The notes: generated by a model not told the origin, from the letters alone. Numbered from the stretch's first letter, positions 1-6,258 are shown. The stretch is 8,478 bases of DNA from DATMYQ01 sp035560935 (GCA_035560935.1 DATMYQ010000084.1:1-8478), one strand, 5' to 3'. Made by a program: numbers and translations.

Positions 1-2
1 TT

Positions 3-54
3 ATTATATAATTAGAAGCATGACCTTAATATGTCCTTAAATCGTCCAAAAATT
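3..54 (-). promoter_or_regulatory. Leftward activator-type promoter with three 11-bp direct repeats (copy A)
   Basis: Read on the + strand, ATTATA (3-8) is followed by 13 bases and then three tandem 11-bp units starting at 22, 33 and 44: GACCTTAATAT, GTCCTTAAATC and GTCCAAAAATT. On the - strand this is a perfect TATAAT -10 box preceded by three repeats on one face of the helix. The -35 position (26-31, TATTAA on the - strand) does not resemble TTGACA, which suggests an activator is needed. The same arrangement with the same 13-base gap recurs at 2989-3040 upstream of the MFS gene. Because this copy lies just before the regulator gene, I infer that the regulator binds here, driving a divergent gene left of the window and possibly repressing itself. 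Confidence 0.6.
7..12 (+). promoter_or_regulatory. Possible -10 box for the regulator gene
   Basis: TATAAT at 7-12 on the + strand overlaps the leftward -10 box. Transcription would start near position 19, so the 11-bp repeats (22-54) would lie just downstream of the start. That fits autorepression by roadblock. The matching -35 region would fall outside the window, and the AT-rich stretch makes a chance match possible. Confidence 0.3.
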
Positions 55-75
55 TGACGCGAGGGAGAATCCGCC

Positions 76-1401
76 ATGAAATTGGGAATCATCGGTCCGC
101 TGGAACCGGTTAATAAAATATCACAGCTCATCAAACGCGAATTCCATCAGATTGAACCATTTCCCATATTGTATAAGAAGGCTTATGCCGAAGCGGTTCC
201 ACTCATTGCCGAACATCAGTCGTTTTTGGATGTGCTGATGTTCGCAGGCGCCAGTCCGCTATTTTATGCCCGCAAGCATGTCAAGCAAACCGTTCCGTGG
301 GAATTTATTCCTCGCAGCGTCAGCTCGTTGCTCCGGGTTCTGCTGGAAATACAGCTAACTGGGCGCTACGACATCCGGAGACTCAGCTCAGATTTGTACG
401 AATCGTCTCAGCTTTATGAAGCGTATGAGGAAGTGGGGATCCCACGGGATATTCTCCAGATTTATATCACCGATCACACGCCCCACGCCGAAGACTACCT
501 GGATCATGTCTGTGCGTTTCACGAACAACACTATTTTCAACATCGGACCACCTGCTGTCTCACCGCGCTGTCCAGCGTTTACGAGAAACTGAGCGGCAAT
601 GGCATCCCCTGTTTCCGGGTCGATCCCACCACGGATGTGGTCCGGCAAACGTTGAACAAAATTCAGTTGAACCATTTGCTGCAGGTAAGCCAGCAGAGCC
701 AGATTGTCGCCCTGCTGGTTTGCATTGACTCGTCCCACGAATACGCTTTGATCAATGACAATGAATATCAGTACATCATTGACAAGACCAACGTGGCCCG
801 GGAGATCTACCTGTTCGCTCAGCGAATCCAAGCCGCCGTTGCTGAAGTGGGTCCACGCGAATTCCTCCTCTTCTCCACCAAACAACTATTGGAAAGCGTA
901 ACCAGCAATTATGAGGAAATTAGCCTGCTGCAATCGGTGAAAAAACATACCTCCCGTACCGTCAGCATTGGCGTCGGCTATGGGAAAACCGCTCAGGAAG
1001 CCAAAAACAACGCCAGTCTGGGGATGGCTCGTGCCGAAAAATCTGGCGGTGACCGCGCCTTTATCATCTATAGCGGTGGGAAATTCATCGGCCCCCTCCA
1101 AAGCGCGCCGGCGACTCCGCTGGAAGAAACAAAGCGGAAAATTGACGGACGTTTTCTCGCCGTCTCAGAAAAAGCCGGTGTCAGCGTCAACACCATTTTT
1201 CAGCTTTGCAGCATCATCACCCAGCAGGAAAAAAACCGGTTTACTCCTGCGGAACTGGCCCAACTGAGCGGCGTTACTCTGCGGACTGTCAACCGGGTGA
1301 TCACCAAACTAACGGCCCACGGGTTTTGTTTTGAAGTGGGTAAGCGGGTATTTGCCAAGGCCGGTCGCCCTAGCCGGATTGTCGAACTGCGCCTGCCGTA
1401 A
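76..1401 (+). CDS. Transcriptional regulator with GGDEF/GTP-cyclohydrolase-III-like domain and C-terminal winged helix
   Basis: This 441-residue soluble protein shows no signal peptide or membrane segment. Residues 1-130 begin with a beta-strand/turn pattern (MKLGIIGP) and resemble a sensor or receiver-like region of unknown ligand. Residues about 205-332 look like a GGDEF-related or GTP cyclohydrolase III-like fold: a hydrophobic strand (VALLVCID), then SIGVGYGKTAQEAKNNA and a closing SGGDRAFII. Residues about 388-435 form a winged helix: FTPAELAQLSGVTLRTVNRVITKL, then a basic wing ending KAGRPSRIVEL. The ATG is supported by AGGGAG (62-67) eight bases upstream. A phased-repeat element sits directly upstream and again before the convergent MFS gene, which points to a local transport or catabolic regulon. 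Whether the middle domain binds a nucleotide or is a degenerate sensor cannot be told from sequence. The DNA-binding role is well supported; the ligand is unknown. Confidence 0.75.
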   Translation: MKLGIIGPLEPVNKISQLIKREFHQIEPFPILYKKAYAEAVPLIAEHQSFLDVLMFAGASPLFYARKHVKQTVPWEFIPRSVSSLLRVLLEIQLTGRYDIRRLSSDLYESSQLYEAYEEVGIPRDILQIYITDHTPHAEDYLDHVCAFHEQHYFQHRTTCCLTALSSVYEKLSGNGIPCFRVDPTTDVVRQTLNKIQLNHLLQVSQQSQIVALLVCIDSSHEYALINDNEYQYIIDKTNVAREIYLFAQRIQAAVAEVGPREFLLFSTKQLLESVTSNYEEISLLQSVKKHTSRTVSIGVGYGKTAQEAKNNASLGMARAEKSGGDRAFIIYSGGKFIGPLQSAPATPLEETKRKIDGRFLAVSEKAGVSVNTIFQLCSIITQQEKNRFTPAELAQLSGVTLRTVNRVITKLTAHGFCFEVGKRVFAKAGRPSRIVELRLP

Positions 1402-1436
1402 AAGGATTGATGCTTGGGAAAAACCGTTCAAAGAGG

Positions 1437-1473
1437 TATCGGCTTCACCGCCAGGCGAAGCCGATATTTTTTT
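1437..1473 (+). terminator. Rho-independent terminator of the regulator gene
   Basis: A perfect 10-bp stem (TATCGGCTTC 1437-1446 with GAAGCCGATA 1457-1466) encloses a 10-base loop and runs straight into seven T residues (1467-1473). It lies 36 bases after the regulator stop codon. On the - strand no T-run follows directly, so it would terminate MFS transcripts less efficiently, although it also lies just past that gene's end. Confidence 0.9.
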
Positions 1474-1519
1474 GCTGATCGCGTTCTTATCCTTTTACAG
1501 TCACTGCGGACTGTCTTTG

Positions 1520-2770
1520 TCAACTTTCCGCCGTATGGGAAAATCGGTCGGAAAGCTTGCCGCCCTTCTTAATTGTCAGGCTGGACAGGGCTGATAAACA
1601 AGCGCAACCAATGAGAAACCAGAAAACCGCATCGTATGAACCATTAAAAGCACCGATCAGCAAACCGATAATCACCGGCGAAGCAAATCCCGCCGACTGA
1701 CCGCCCAGATTTACCAGCCCCGTTGCGGAACCGGCCACCGAACCCGGCAACATTTTGAGCGGCATGGCGATAACGCCTGCCAGCACAAAGGACTTAAAGA
1801 AGTAAACCAGACTCTGGAACGCAATGACCATCAGAACGGATTCCGCCGTGTACATGAAGTACAAGAAGAAGGCGGTCAGTGAGGCGGCAATCACCAGTAA
1901 ATATTTTTCCCTTCCGTCAAACAGCTTGTCCATGACCCAGCCGCCAATAGCAGTGGCAATCCCTGCTGCGATAAACGGCAGCGGGGTCAGTATGCCGATG
2001 GACTTCAGATCCAGATGGCGGACAGTCAGCAAATATGTTGGCATCCAGGAATCCAGACCTTTATTAATCAAACTCAACGCAAACCAGGCAAATACCAGCT
2101 GCCACATCAACGGAATCTTCAATAGCTCGCGGGCACTAATTTTCACGGCGTCTTCTTTTTTCTGCTCCGCCTCCGTCGGTTTGCGGGCTGGTTTGATCAG
2201 CAGCCAGTATATCGCAATAAACGCAATCCCGGCGATGCCAATGACAAAAAACATGTGGCGCCAGCCCATATACATCAGCAACGGCGCAATAATCATCGGA
2301 GCGATGGCGCTGCCAATGTAGTTGGAGGAGAGCAGCGCTCCCGACATTTTCGGTCGCTCGCTTTTCGGAAAATATTCCGCAATTCCTTTTAACGTGGCGC
2401 AGGGAAACGCGCCTTCTCCAAAACCGAATAACAATCGAATGACAATCAGCGATGTCAGTGACCAAGCTACGCCGGTTGCCGCCGTAAAGACGGACCACAT
2501 TAAAAGAGAACCAATAATGACCCGCTTCGATCCGAATTTATCGGCCATCCATCCGCCGGGCAACTGCATCGCGGCATAACCGATAAAAAATGTGCTCAGC
2601 ACCACCCCCATGGATGCAGGGTTTAGACTGAATTCCTTGCCAATGGCAGCCAGCGCAATGTTCATCGCCGCCCTGTCAATGTAGGAAATACACCAGCCCA
2701 GATAGAGCAAGGCAAATACCGTATATTTTCCGTTGGTCGCCTTCTGGATAAAACCTTTGAGCATGTCCAT
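1520..2770 (-). CDS. MFS transporter, anion:cation symporter family (DgoT/GudP-like)
   Basis: This is a 416-residue, 12-helix-type membrane protein, probably a proton-coupled importer of a sugar acid or similar organic anion. The MFS motif A appears at residues 72-83 (GGWMADKFGSKR). Asp32-Arg33 (YIDR), Arg112 and Glu119 (IRLLFGFGEG) have the same relative spacing as the Asp46, Arg47, Arg126 and Glu133 proton/substrate residues known in E. coli D-galactonate transporter DgoT. The central cytoplasmic loop at about 193-215 is rich in Lys and Glu. The ATG at 2770 is preceded on the - strand by AGGAGG (2784-2779) with 8-base spacing; an in-frame ATG two codons later is less well placed. It is convergent with the regulator gene, and its upstream region carries the same repeat element as the regulator's. 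The family is clear; the exact substrate is not. Confidence 0.9.
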   Translation of the reverse strand: MDMLKGFIQKATNGKYTVFALLYLGWCISYIDRAAMNIALAAIGKEFSLNPASMGVVLSTFFIGYAAMQLPGGWMADKFGSKRVIIGSLLMWSVFTAATGVAWSLTSLIVIRLLFGFGEGAFPCATLKGIAEYFPKSERPKMSGALLSSNYIGSAIAPMIIAPLLMYMGWRHMFFVIGIAGIAFIAIYWLLIKPARKPTEAEQKKEDAVKISARELLKIPLMWQLVFAWFALSLINKGLDSWMPTYLLTVRHLDLKSIGILTPLPFIAAGIATAIGGWVMDKLFDGREKYLLVIAASLTAFFLYFMYTAESVLMVIAFQSLVYFFKSFVLAGVIAMPLKMLPGSVAGSATGLVNLGGQSAGFASPVIIGLLIGAFNGSYDAVFWFLIGCACLSALSSLTIKKGGKLSDRFSHTAES

Positions 2771-2820
2771 TCATAGATCCTCCTTGTTGATTGATTCGGT
2801 TTTATTAATTCATTCAGACA

Positions 2821-2845
2821 ATCGCGTTGCGATCCGGACATTATA
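2821..2845 (-). promoter_or_regulatory. Possible proximal promoter and palindrome before the MFS gene
   Basis: On the - strand TATAAT occupies 2845-2840, but no good -35 box lies 16-18 bases upstream. Just downstream of the predicted start is the palindrome ATCGC-GTT-GCGAT (2821-2833), placed where a repressor could block transcription. This would be a second promoter, beyond the leader hairpin. The support is a single hexamer and a short palindrome, so it is tentative. Confidence 0.25.
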
Positions 2846-2871
2846 GAAACAGCCCTAAAACGCTGATTGAT

Positions 2872-2912
2872 ATAAAAATAGCCATTAAAACAAGGAATTT
2901 GCTTTAATGGCT
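2872..2912 (-). terminator. Terminator-like hairpin in the MFS leader
   Basis: On the - strand a perfect 10-bp stem (AGCCATTAAA at 2912-2903 with TTTAATGGCT at 2889-2880) around a 13-base loop is followed by ATTTTTAT. It lies between the predicted distal -10 (2989-2994) and the MFS start (2770), so it would fall inside the transporter's mRNA leader. It could act as an attenuator, or terminate leftward transcription from further upstream. The stem is AT-rich, so it would be weak. Confidence 0.45.
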
Positions 2913-2988
2913 TCATTGCCTGCTTCCGCCGGAATCCGTCCGTTCACCAAAAGTCATGCCGTTTCATTTATCAGCGTAGTATAGCCTG

Positions 2989-3040
2989 ATTATACAAACC
3001 CGCTGCTGTCTTTAAAACGTCTTTAATTTGTCCCGATTTA
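2989..3040 (-). promoter_or_regulatory. MFS gene promoter with three 11-bp direct repeats (copy B)
   Basis: On the + strand ATTATA (2989-2994) is followed by 13 bases and then three 11-bp units starting at 3008, 3019 and 3030: GTCTTTAAAAC, GTCTTTAATTT and GTCCCGATTTA. On the - strand this gives TATAAT with the repeats covering roughly -26 to -58. The -35 position (3012-3017) reads TTTTAA, not TTGACA, so an activator bound to the repeats is likely to recruit RNA polymerase. Transcription would start near 2982, giving a leader of about 210 bases before the MFS start codon. The geometry is identical to copy A at 3-54. The binding protein is inferred to be the neighbouring regulator; a PhoP/OmpR-type response regulator is an alternative, since such proteins also use 11-bp phased direct repeats. 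Confidence 0.65.
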
Positions 3041-3115
3041 TTCTTTTGTACATCACAAGATATCGTACTGCACAGATTTTTTTGCTTCGCAAAAGAAAGC
3101 ACTTCCTGGAAGAGA

Positions 3116-3154
3116 CGTTTGTTCTTTGGATAAAAACACAAACGCTATTTGTGT
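3116..3154. repeat. Two overlapping, mutually exclusive inverted repeats
   Basis: CGTTTGT (3116-3122) can pair with ACAAACG (3138-3144). Alternatively ACACAAA (3136-3142) can pair with TTTGTGT (3148-3154) around a 5-base spacer. The two share bases 3138-3142, so only one can form at a time in RNA. The second also looks like a 19-bp operator palindrome. No gene is clearly attached to it. Confidence 0.35.
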
Positions 3155-3339
3155 CCCGTAAAACAGAAAAGAACTTTTCAAGGATCGTCACCGCTCACTC
3201 CGTATCCTTTTGAAAGCGCTGTTACTCGACAGGGGGTCTGCCTTATTTACTTTTCCCATCCGGCGTTTGTCTCACGTTTTTTGCATGATTTTATTATAGT
3301 CTTTTCTTAAACGCTGTAGATTCGAATTTTTGATAAGTA

Positions 3340-3456
3340 ATGAATGAAATTCAGCAGACCTTTGATTTGATGGATCAGCATCCGGAATACGTAATCCAAC
3401 CGGGGCAGTCGGCGGTGGCGGGAGAGCGGTTGCGCCCCATTTTGTCAAAACCATGA
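3340..3456 (+). CDS. Doubtful small ORF, 38 residues
   Basis: ATG at 3340 opens a 38-codon frame ending at TGA 3454-3456, with sequence starting MNEIQQTFDLMDQHPEYV and ending RLRPILSKP. The amino-acid composition looks more protein-like than its surroundings. However, there is no good ribosome binding site upstream and I recognise no family. It may be a small protein, the tail of a decayed gene, or chance. Confidence 0.2.
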   Translation: MNEIQQTFDLMDQHPEYVIQPGQSAVAGERLRPILSKP

Positions 3457-3692
3457 TTTGTTTGGAATCAACTTGTAACAGGTGGTTTTTGGAAAAAAGT
3501 TGAAAGTTATTTTCAGAAATTGTTTGTATGTAATCCAGGAGAAAAGCTTTGAAATATAGGGCACCTTATTGGTTTGTCTGGCGGAGAAATGAGTGAAGTG
3601 TTTTTTCCTTCAGCAGAAAAATGCGGGATGCTCTTTTGGGAAGAAAGACCTGGATAATTAAAGGAATTGGAAGTTGCATGGAGAAGTTATAG

Positions 3693-3768
3693 TCCGGAGT
3701 AAACGCCGAATGAACCATCATAGGGTAGTTTGGCGCGCCGGAATTTAGAACCGGAAAGACCCGGATTC
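3693..3768 (+). promoter_or_regulatory. Structured leader upstream of the chemoreceptor gene
   Basis: Two hairpins can be drawn. The first is a long helix: TCCGG (3693-3697) pairs with CCGGA (3738-3742), then CGCCGAAT (3704-3711) pairs with GTTTGGCG (3728-3735) through two G-U pairs. The second pairs GAACCGG (3748-3754) with CCGGATTC (3761-3768), with one bulged A. No T-run follows, so it is not a terminator. Direct repeats of ATTCAACG (3765-3772 and 3792-3799) flank the following stretch. It does not match the c-di-GMP riboswitch consensus as I know it, so it is a 5' leader element of unknown role. Confidence 0.35.
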
Positions 3769-3831
3769 AACGTGGAAATTTGACGGTAGCAATTCAACGC
3801 AAAGGATAATGATTTAGAAGGAGGTTTTTCG

Positions 3832-5805
3832 GTGCAGAGTATACAAACAAAATTAACCGCTGGAATTCTCGGGATATTTCTGCTGGCGCTGGGGACGCTG
3901 GGAGGAATCAATTATTGGAAGGCATTGGGCATTATTACCGCCAATGTGACCCGGGACATGCAGGAGATCGCCGTAAATTCTGCGGGTGATGTGGGAGACT
4001 GGCTGGAAACCCGCAAAGCGGAACTGACGGTTATTGCGGTCTCGCCGGAGGTGCAAAGCGGCAACCGGGAAGCCATTGGGGCCTTTGTGTCCAACGTGGT
4101 AAAGGCGAATAAAATATACAGCATTATTGGATTTGTTTACCCGGACGGAAGCTCCGTCAACTCTTTAGGAACCAACGTGAATTTAAAAGACCGGGAATAT
4201 TTTCAAAAAGCCATCAAAGGTGAATCCTTTGTATCCGATCCGATCCTCCCCAAATCCGGCGGTTCCCTGGCCACGGCGGTGGCCATTCCGGTGAAAATAA
4301 ACGGGCAGGTGGCCGGAGTGTTGTATGGAGCGGTCAGCCTGGAGAGCCTGGCGCAAAAAGTGTTATCCATCAAAGCGGGGCAAACCGGGTATGCCAGCCT
4401 GACCCAGGGAGACGGATTAAAGGTCATTCATCCGGACAAGGAAGTGGCGATGAAAGAGAATCCGCTGACCAATTCCAATACTCCGGCGGATCAAAAGGAA
4501 CTGGGCGTCCGGATGGCGAAAGGCGAGTCGGGCATCTCCCGGCTGGCGGTTCGGGGAGTAGAGCGGTATGTGGCGTACGCGCCGGTGCCGGGGGTGAACT
4601 GGTCGCTGGCAGTGGCTGTTCCGGTGGTTGAAGTGACCGGGGCGGTATCTTCTCTGACCTGGGTATCCTGCGTGACCATTGTGGTGGTGCTGCTGCTCAC
4701 CGCATTGGTCATTGTCTGGTACGCCCGCCAAATTGCGGAACCTATCAAAGCCATTGAACGGGTGGCCAACCAGGTTGCGGACGGCAACATCCGTCCGGTC
4801 GATTTGCAACTTTCATCCCGTGATGAGATCGGCCGGTTGGGGAGCAGCTTTGAACAAATGGTGCAGCATTTGCGCGGGTTAATCCAGAAAATCCTCAGTA
4901 CGACAGAGCAAGTGGCGGCGTCCTCGGAAGAACTCACGGCCAGCGCCGACCAGTCCGCGCTGGCGGCGGCTCAGGTGGCGGACTCCATCACCGTTGTCGC
5001 GGAAGGCGCGGTTCATCAAATGAGATTTGTGGAGAACACCACCGGCATTGTGGAGCGGATGGCTGCGAATCTGCAGGAAGTGGCCGACAGCGCCAATCAG
5101 GTGACGGGCAAGTCGGTGCAAGCGTTTCAAAAAGCCACTGATGGCGGAAAATCAGTGGCGGAGGCAGAGGCGCAAATGACTCAGATTCAGGAAACGGTCA
5201 ATTTTTCCGCGGAAGTCGTGAGCAAGCTGGGTGAGCGTTCCAAGGAAATCGGCCAAATCGTGGATACGATTTCCGGGATTGCCGGACAAACCAATCTGTT
5301 GGCGCTCAACGCCGCCATTGAAGCAGCCCGGGCGGGCGAACAGGGACGCGGGTTCGCCGTCGTGGCGGAAGAAGTACGGAAGCTGGCGGAACAGTCTCAG
5401 GAATCGGCGAAAAGAATCGCCGATCTGATTGGCGTCATTCAGTCCGATACCCAGCAGGCCGTGCAGGCGATGAACGCGGGGACCGATGAAGTGAAGGTCG
5501 GAACGCAGGTGGTGAACGCCGCGGGGCTGACGTTCCGGGAAATCGAGTCGCTGGTGTCGGATGTGGCGTCGCAGGTGAAAAACATATCGGAAGCCATTCT
5601 CCAACTGGCGGGCAACAGCCGGGAAGCGGTCTCATCCGTGAAAGAAATTGGCGCGTTGTGCCGCAAATCCACGGCGGAAACCGATACGGTATCCGCTGCC
5701 ACCGAAGAACAATCCGCCTCTGTGCAGGAAATCGCTTCCGCTAGTCAAAGTCTGGCGAAGATGGCGCAAGAACTGCAAGATGCCGGACAACGTTTCCGGT
5801 TGTAA
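3832..5805 (+). CDS. Methyl-accepting chemotaxis protein with dCache sensor and HAMP domain
   Basis: This 657-residue transmembrane chemoreceptor senses a small molecule outside the membrane and controls the CheA kinase through CheW. The order is membrane segment 1 (about 7-26), a dCache-type extracellular sensor (about 35-265, including DREYFQKAIKGESFVSDP), membrane segment 2 (about 270-297), HAMP (about 298-351, with EPIKAIERVANQVADGNI and DEIGRL), then a long coiled-coil signalling domain. The conserved hairpin tip is at about 485-516, with GQTNLLALNAAIEAARAGEQ and RGFAVVAEEVRKLAEQ. It ends in QRFRL, with no CheR-binding pentapeptide tail. The usual amino-acid-binding dCache signature is not evident, so the ligand is unknown. 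The start is GTG (3832), set by AGAAGGAGG (3816-3824) seven bases upstream. It appears intact and monocistronic, with a strong terminator 82 bases downstream. Confidence 0.95.
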   Translation: MQSIQTKLTAGILGIFLLALGTLGGINYWKALGIITANVTRDMQEIAVNSAGDVGDWLETRKAELTVIAVSPEVQSGNREAIGAFVSNVVKANKIYSIIGFVYPDGSSVNSLGTNVNLKDREYFQKAIKGESFVSDPILPKSGGSLATAVAIPVKINGQVAGVLYGAVSLESLAQKVLSIKAGQTGYASLTQGDGLKVIHPDKEVAMKENPLTNSNTPADQKELGVRMAKGESGISRLAVRGVERYVAYAPVPGVNWSLAVAVPVVEVTGAVSSLTWVSCVTIVVVLLLTALVIVWYARQIAEPIKAIERVANQVADGNIRPVDLQLSSRDEIGRLGSSFEQMVQHLRGLIQKILSTTEQVAASSEELTASADQSALAAAQVADSITVVAEGAVHQMRFVENTTGIVERMAANLQEVADSANQVTGKSVQAFQKATDGGKSVAEAEAQMTQIQETVNFSAEVVSKLGERSKEIGQIVDTISGIAGQTNLLALNAAIEAARAGEQGRGFAVVAEEVRKLAEQSQESAKRIADLIGVIQSDTQQAVQAMNAGTDEVKVGTQVVNAAGLTFREIESLVSDVASQVKNISEAILQLAGNSREAVSSVKEIGALCRKSTAETDTVSAATEEQSASVQEIASASQSLAKMAQELQDAGQRFRL

Positions 5806-5819
5806 CGGTTTGAAACGTT
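5789..5819 (+). repeat. 8-bp inverted repeat across the chemoreceptor stop codon
   Basis: AACGTTTC (5789-5796) and GAAACGTT (5812-5819) are separated by 15 bases that include the TAA stop. The right arm is also part of the palindrome GAAACGTTTC (5812-5821). It may form a 3'-end hairpin. No T-run follows it, and the real terminator lies further on. Confidence 0.35.
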
Positions 5820-5887
5820 TCCAGCGGCCCGGAGGACGCGGCGCAGCGTATGAAGCATCACGCCGGAAGAGACGGATAGTGTATAAT

Positions 5888-5927
5888 AATTGATAAAGGG
5901 CGCTGCAAAATGCGCCCTTTATCAATT
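5888..5927. terminator. Strong bidirectional terminator hairpin
   Basis: A perfect 16-bp inverted repeat (AATTGATAAAGGGCGC at 5888-5903, GCGCCCTTTATCAATT at 5912-5927) encloses an 8-base loop. The GC core GGGCGC/GCGCCC is flanked by AAA/TTT in both directions, so it could stop transcripts from either side, although no long T-run lies outside the stem. It ends chemoreceptor transcription and directly abuts the chemoreceptor remnant that follows. Confidence 0.75.
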
Positions 5928-6190
5928 GTCGCCGTGCCAGAGGAATCGGCTAAAGAAGTCGGCGGGATTCAAGAATTGACCGGGAAAGTGCAGGCAGCGA
6001 TTGATGTGTTGGAGGGGAGAGGCAACGACTTGCTGCAATTTATTGACGGCACCGTGAAAAGGACTACGCTGCGTTTGTGGGTGTAGGGGAACAGTACAAG
6101 AAGGACGCGGAAAATGTCAAGACATTGGCGGATACCTTGGCGCAAACCGCAGTGAAACTGAATAATTTGGTGGCAAAATTTAAGGTGTAA
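5928..6190 (+). pseudogene. Frameshifted C-terminal fragment of a second chemoreceptor
   Basis: Reading from 5928 gives VAVPEESAKEVGGIQ, then ELTGKVQAAIDVL and NDLLQFIDGTVK, which is typical of the far C-terminal coiled coil of clostridial-type methyl-accepting proteins (usually LAEESAKAVKEIQ... then LLxFIDxTVxKDY). At the A-run 6057-6060 the frame breaks and a TAG follows at 6087-6089. One extra A would restore KKDYAAFVGVGEQYKKDAENVKTL through to the TAA at 6188-6190. Everything upstream is missing: sensor, membrane segments, HAMP and most of the tip. The fragment does not match the C terminus of the intact neighbour, so it derives from another receptor gene rather than a recent tandem copy. 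It has no start or ribosome binding site. A sequencing error could explain the single missing base but not the truncation. Confidence 0.85.
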
Positions 6191-6206
6191 AATCAGCAGA
6201 GACAGA

Positions 6207-6258
6207 AAACCTCCCCGTGATCCGGGAATGACTATGCATCCTGATCATGAGGAGGTTT
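6207..6258 (+). terminator. Long interrupted hairpin after the chemoreceptor remnant
   Basis: AAACCTCC (6207-6214) pairs with GGAGGTTT (6251-6258), and inside it TGATC (6218-6222) pairs with GATCA (6243-6247), with a 3x3 internal loop between. It is followed by CACGTTTG and, further on, TTTTT. It most likely served as the terminator of the decayed receptor gene. The right arm also contains GGAGG, a possible ribosome binding site masked by the stem, but no credible gene follows it. Confidence 0.4.

Larger units (their letters stand above)
3041..3692. other. Long intergenic stretch without a confident gene
   Basis: I see no convincing protein gene, RNA gene or mobile element here. The reading frames present are short, lack ribosome binding sites and translate into low-complexity or unfamiliar peptides. 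The stretch is AT-rich with local inverted repeats: TTTTGC-TTC-GCAAAA at 3080-3094, the pair at 3116-3154, and an imperfect one at 3174-3216. It also contains the doubtful small ORF at 3340-3456. It may be degraded former coding sequence plus regulatory DNA. Confidence 0.5.

Noticed and set aside
388..1101. Open frames on the - strand inside the regulator gene
   Set aside because: They are antisense to a protein with clear domain structure, have no ribosome binding sites, and show no family resemblance.
3008..3040. Classical E. coli-type Pho box
   Set aside because: The 11-bp period matches, but the GTC-containing units run opposite to the promoter and lack CTGTCAT. A Firmicute PhoP-type site is still possible and is kept as an alternative.
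3028..3213. A 61-codon + strand frame starting at TTG within repeat copy B
   Set aside because: The start codon lies inside the 11-bp repeats with no ribosome binding site, and the peptide is unremarkable.
3272..3454. A 60-codon - strand frame
   Set aside because: The proline-rich peptide looks like the antisense of the small + strand frame at 3340-3456, and no ribosome binding site supports it.
3780..3810. Promoter-like TTGACG and GATAAT before the chemoreceptor
   Set aside because: The spacing is 19 bases and the start would fall on the ribosome binding site, so a functional promoter here is unlikely.
3560..3831. A c-di-GMP-I riboswitch, suggested by ACGCAAAG at 3797-3804
   Set aside because: The other conserved blocks and the required order of helices are missing; only a short motif matches.
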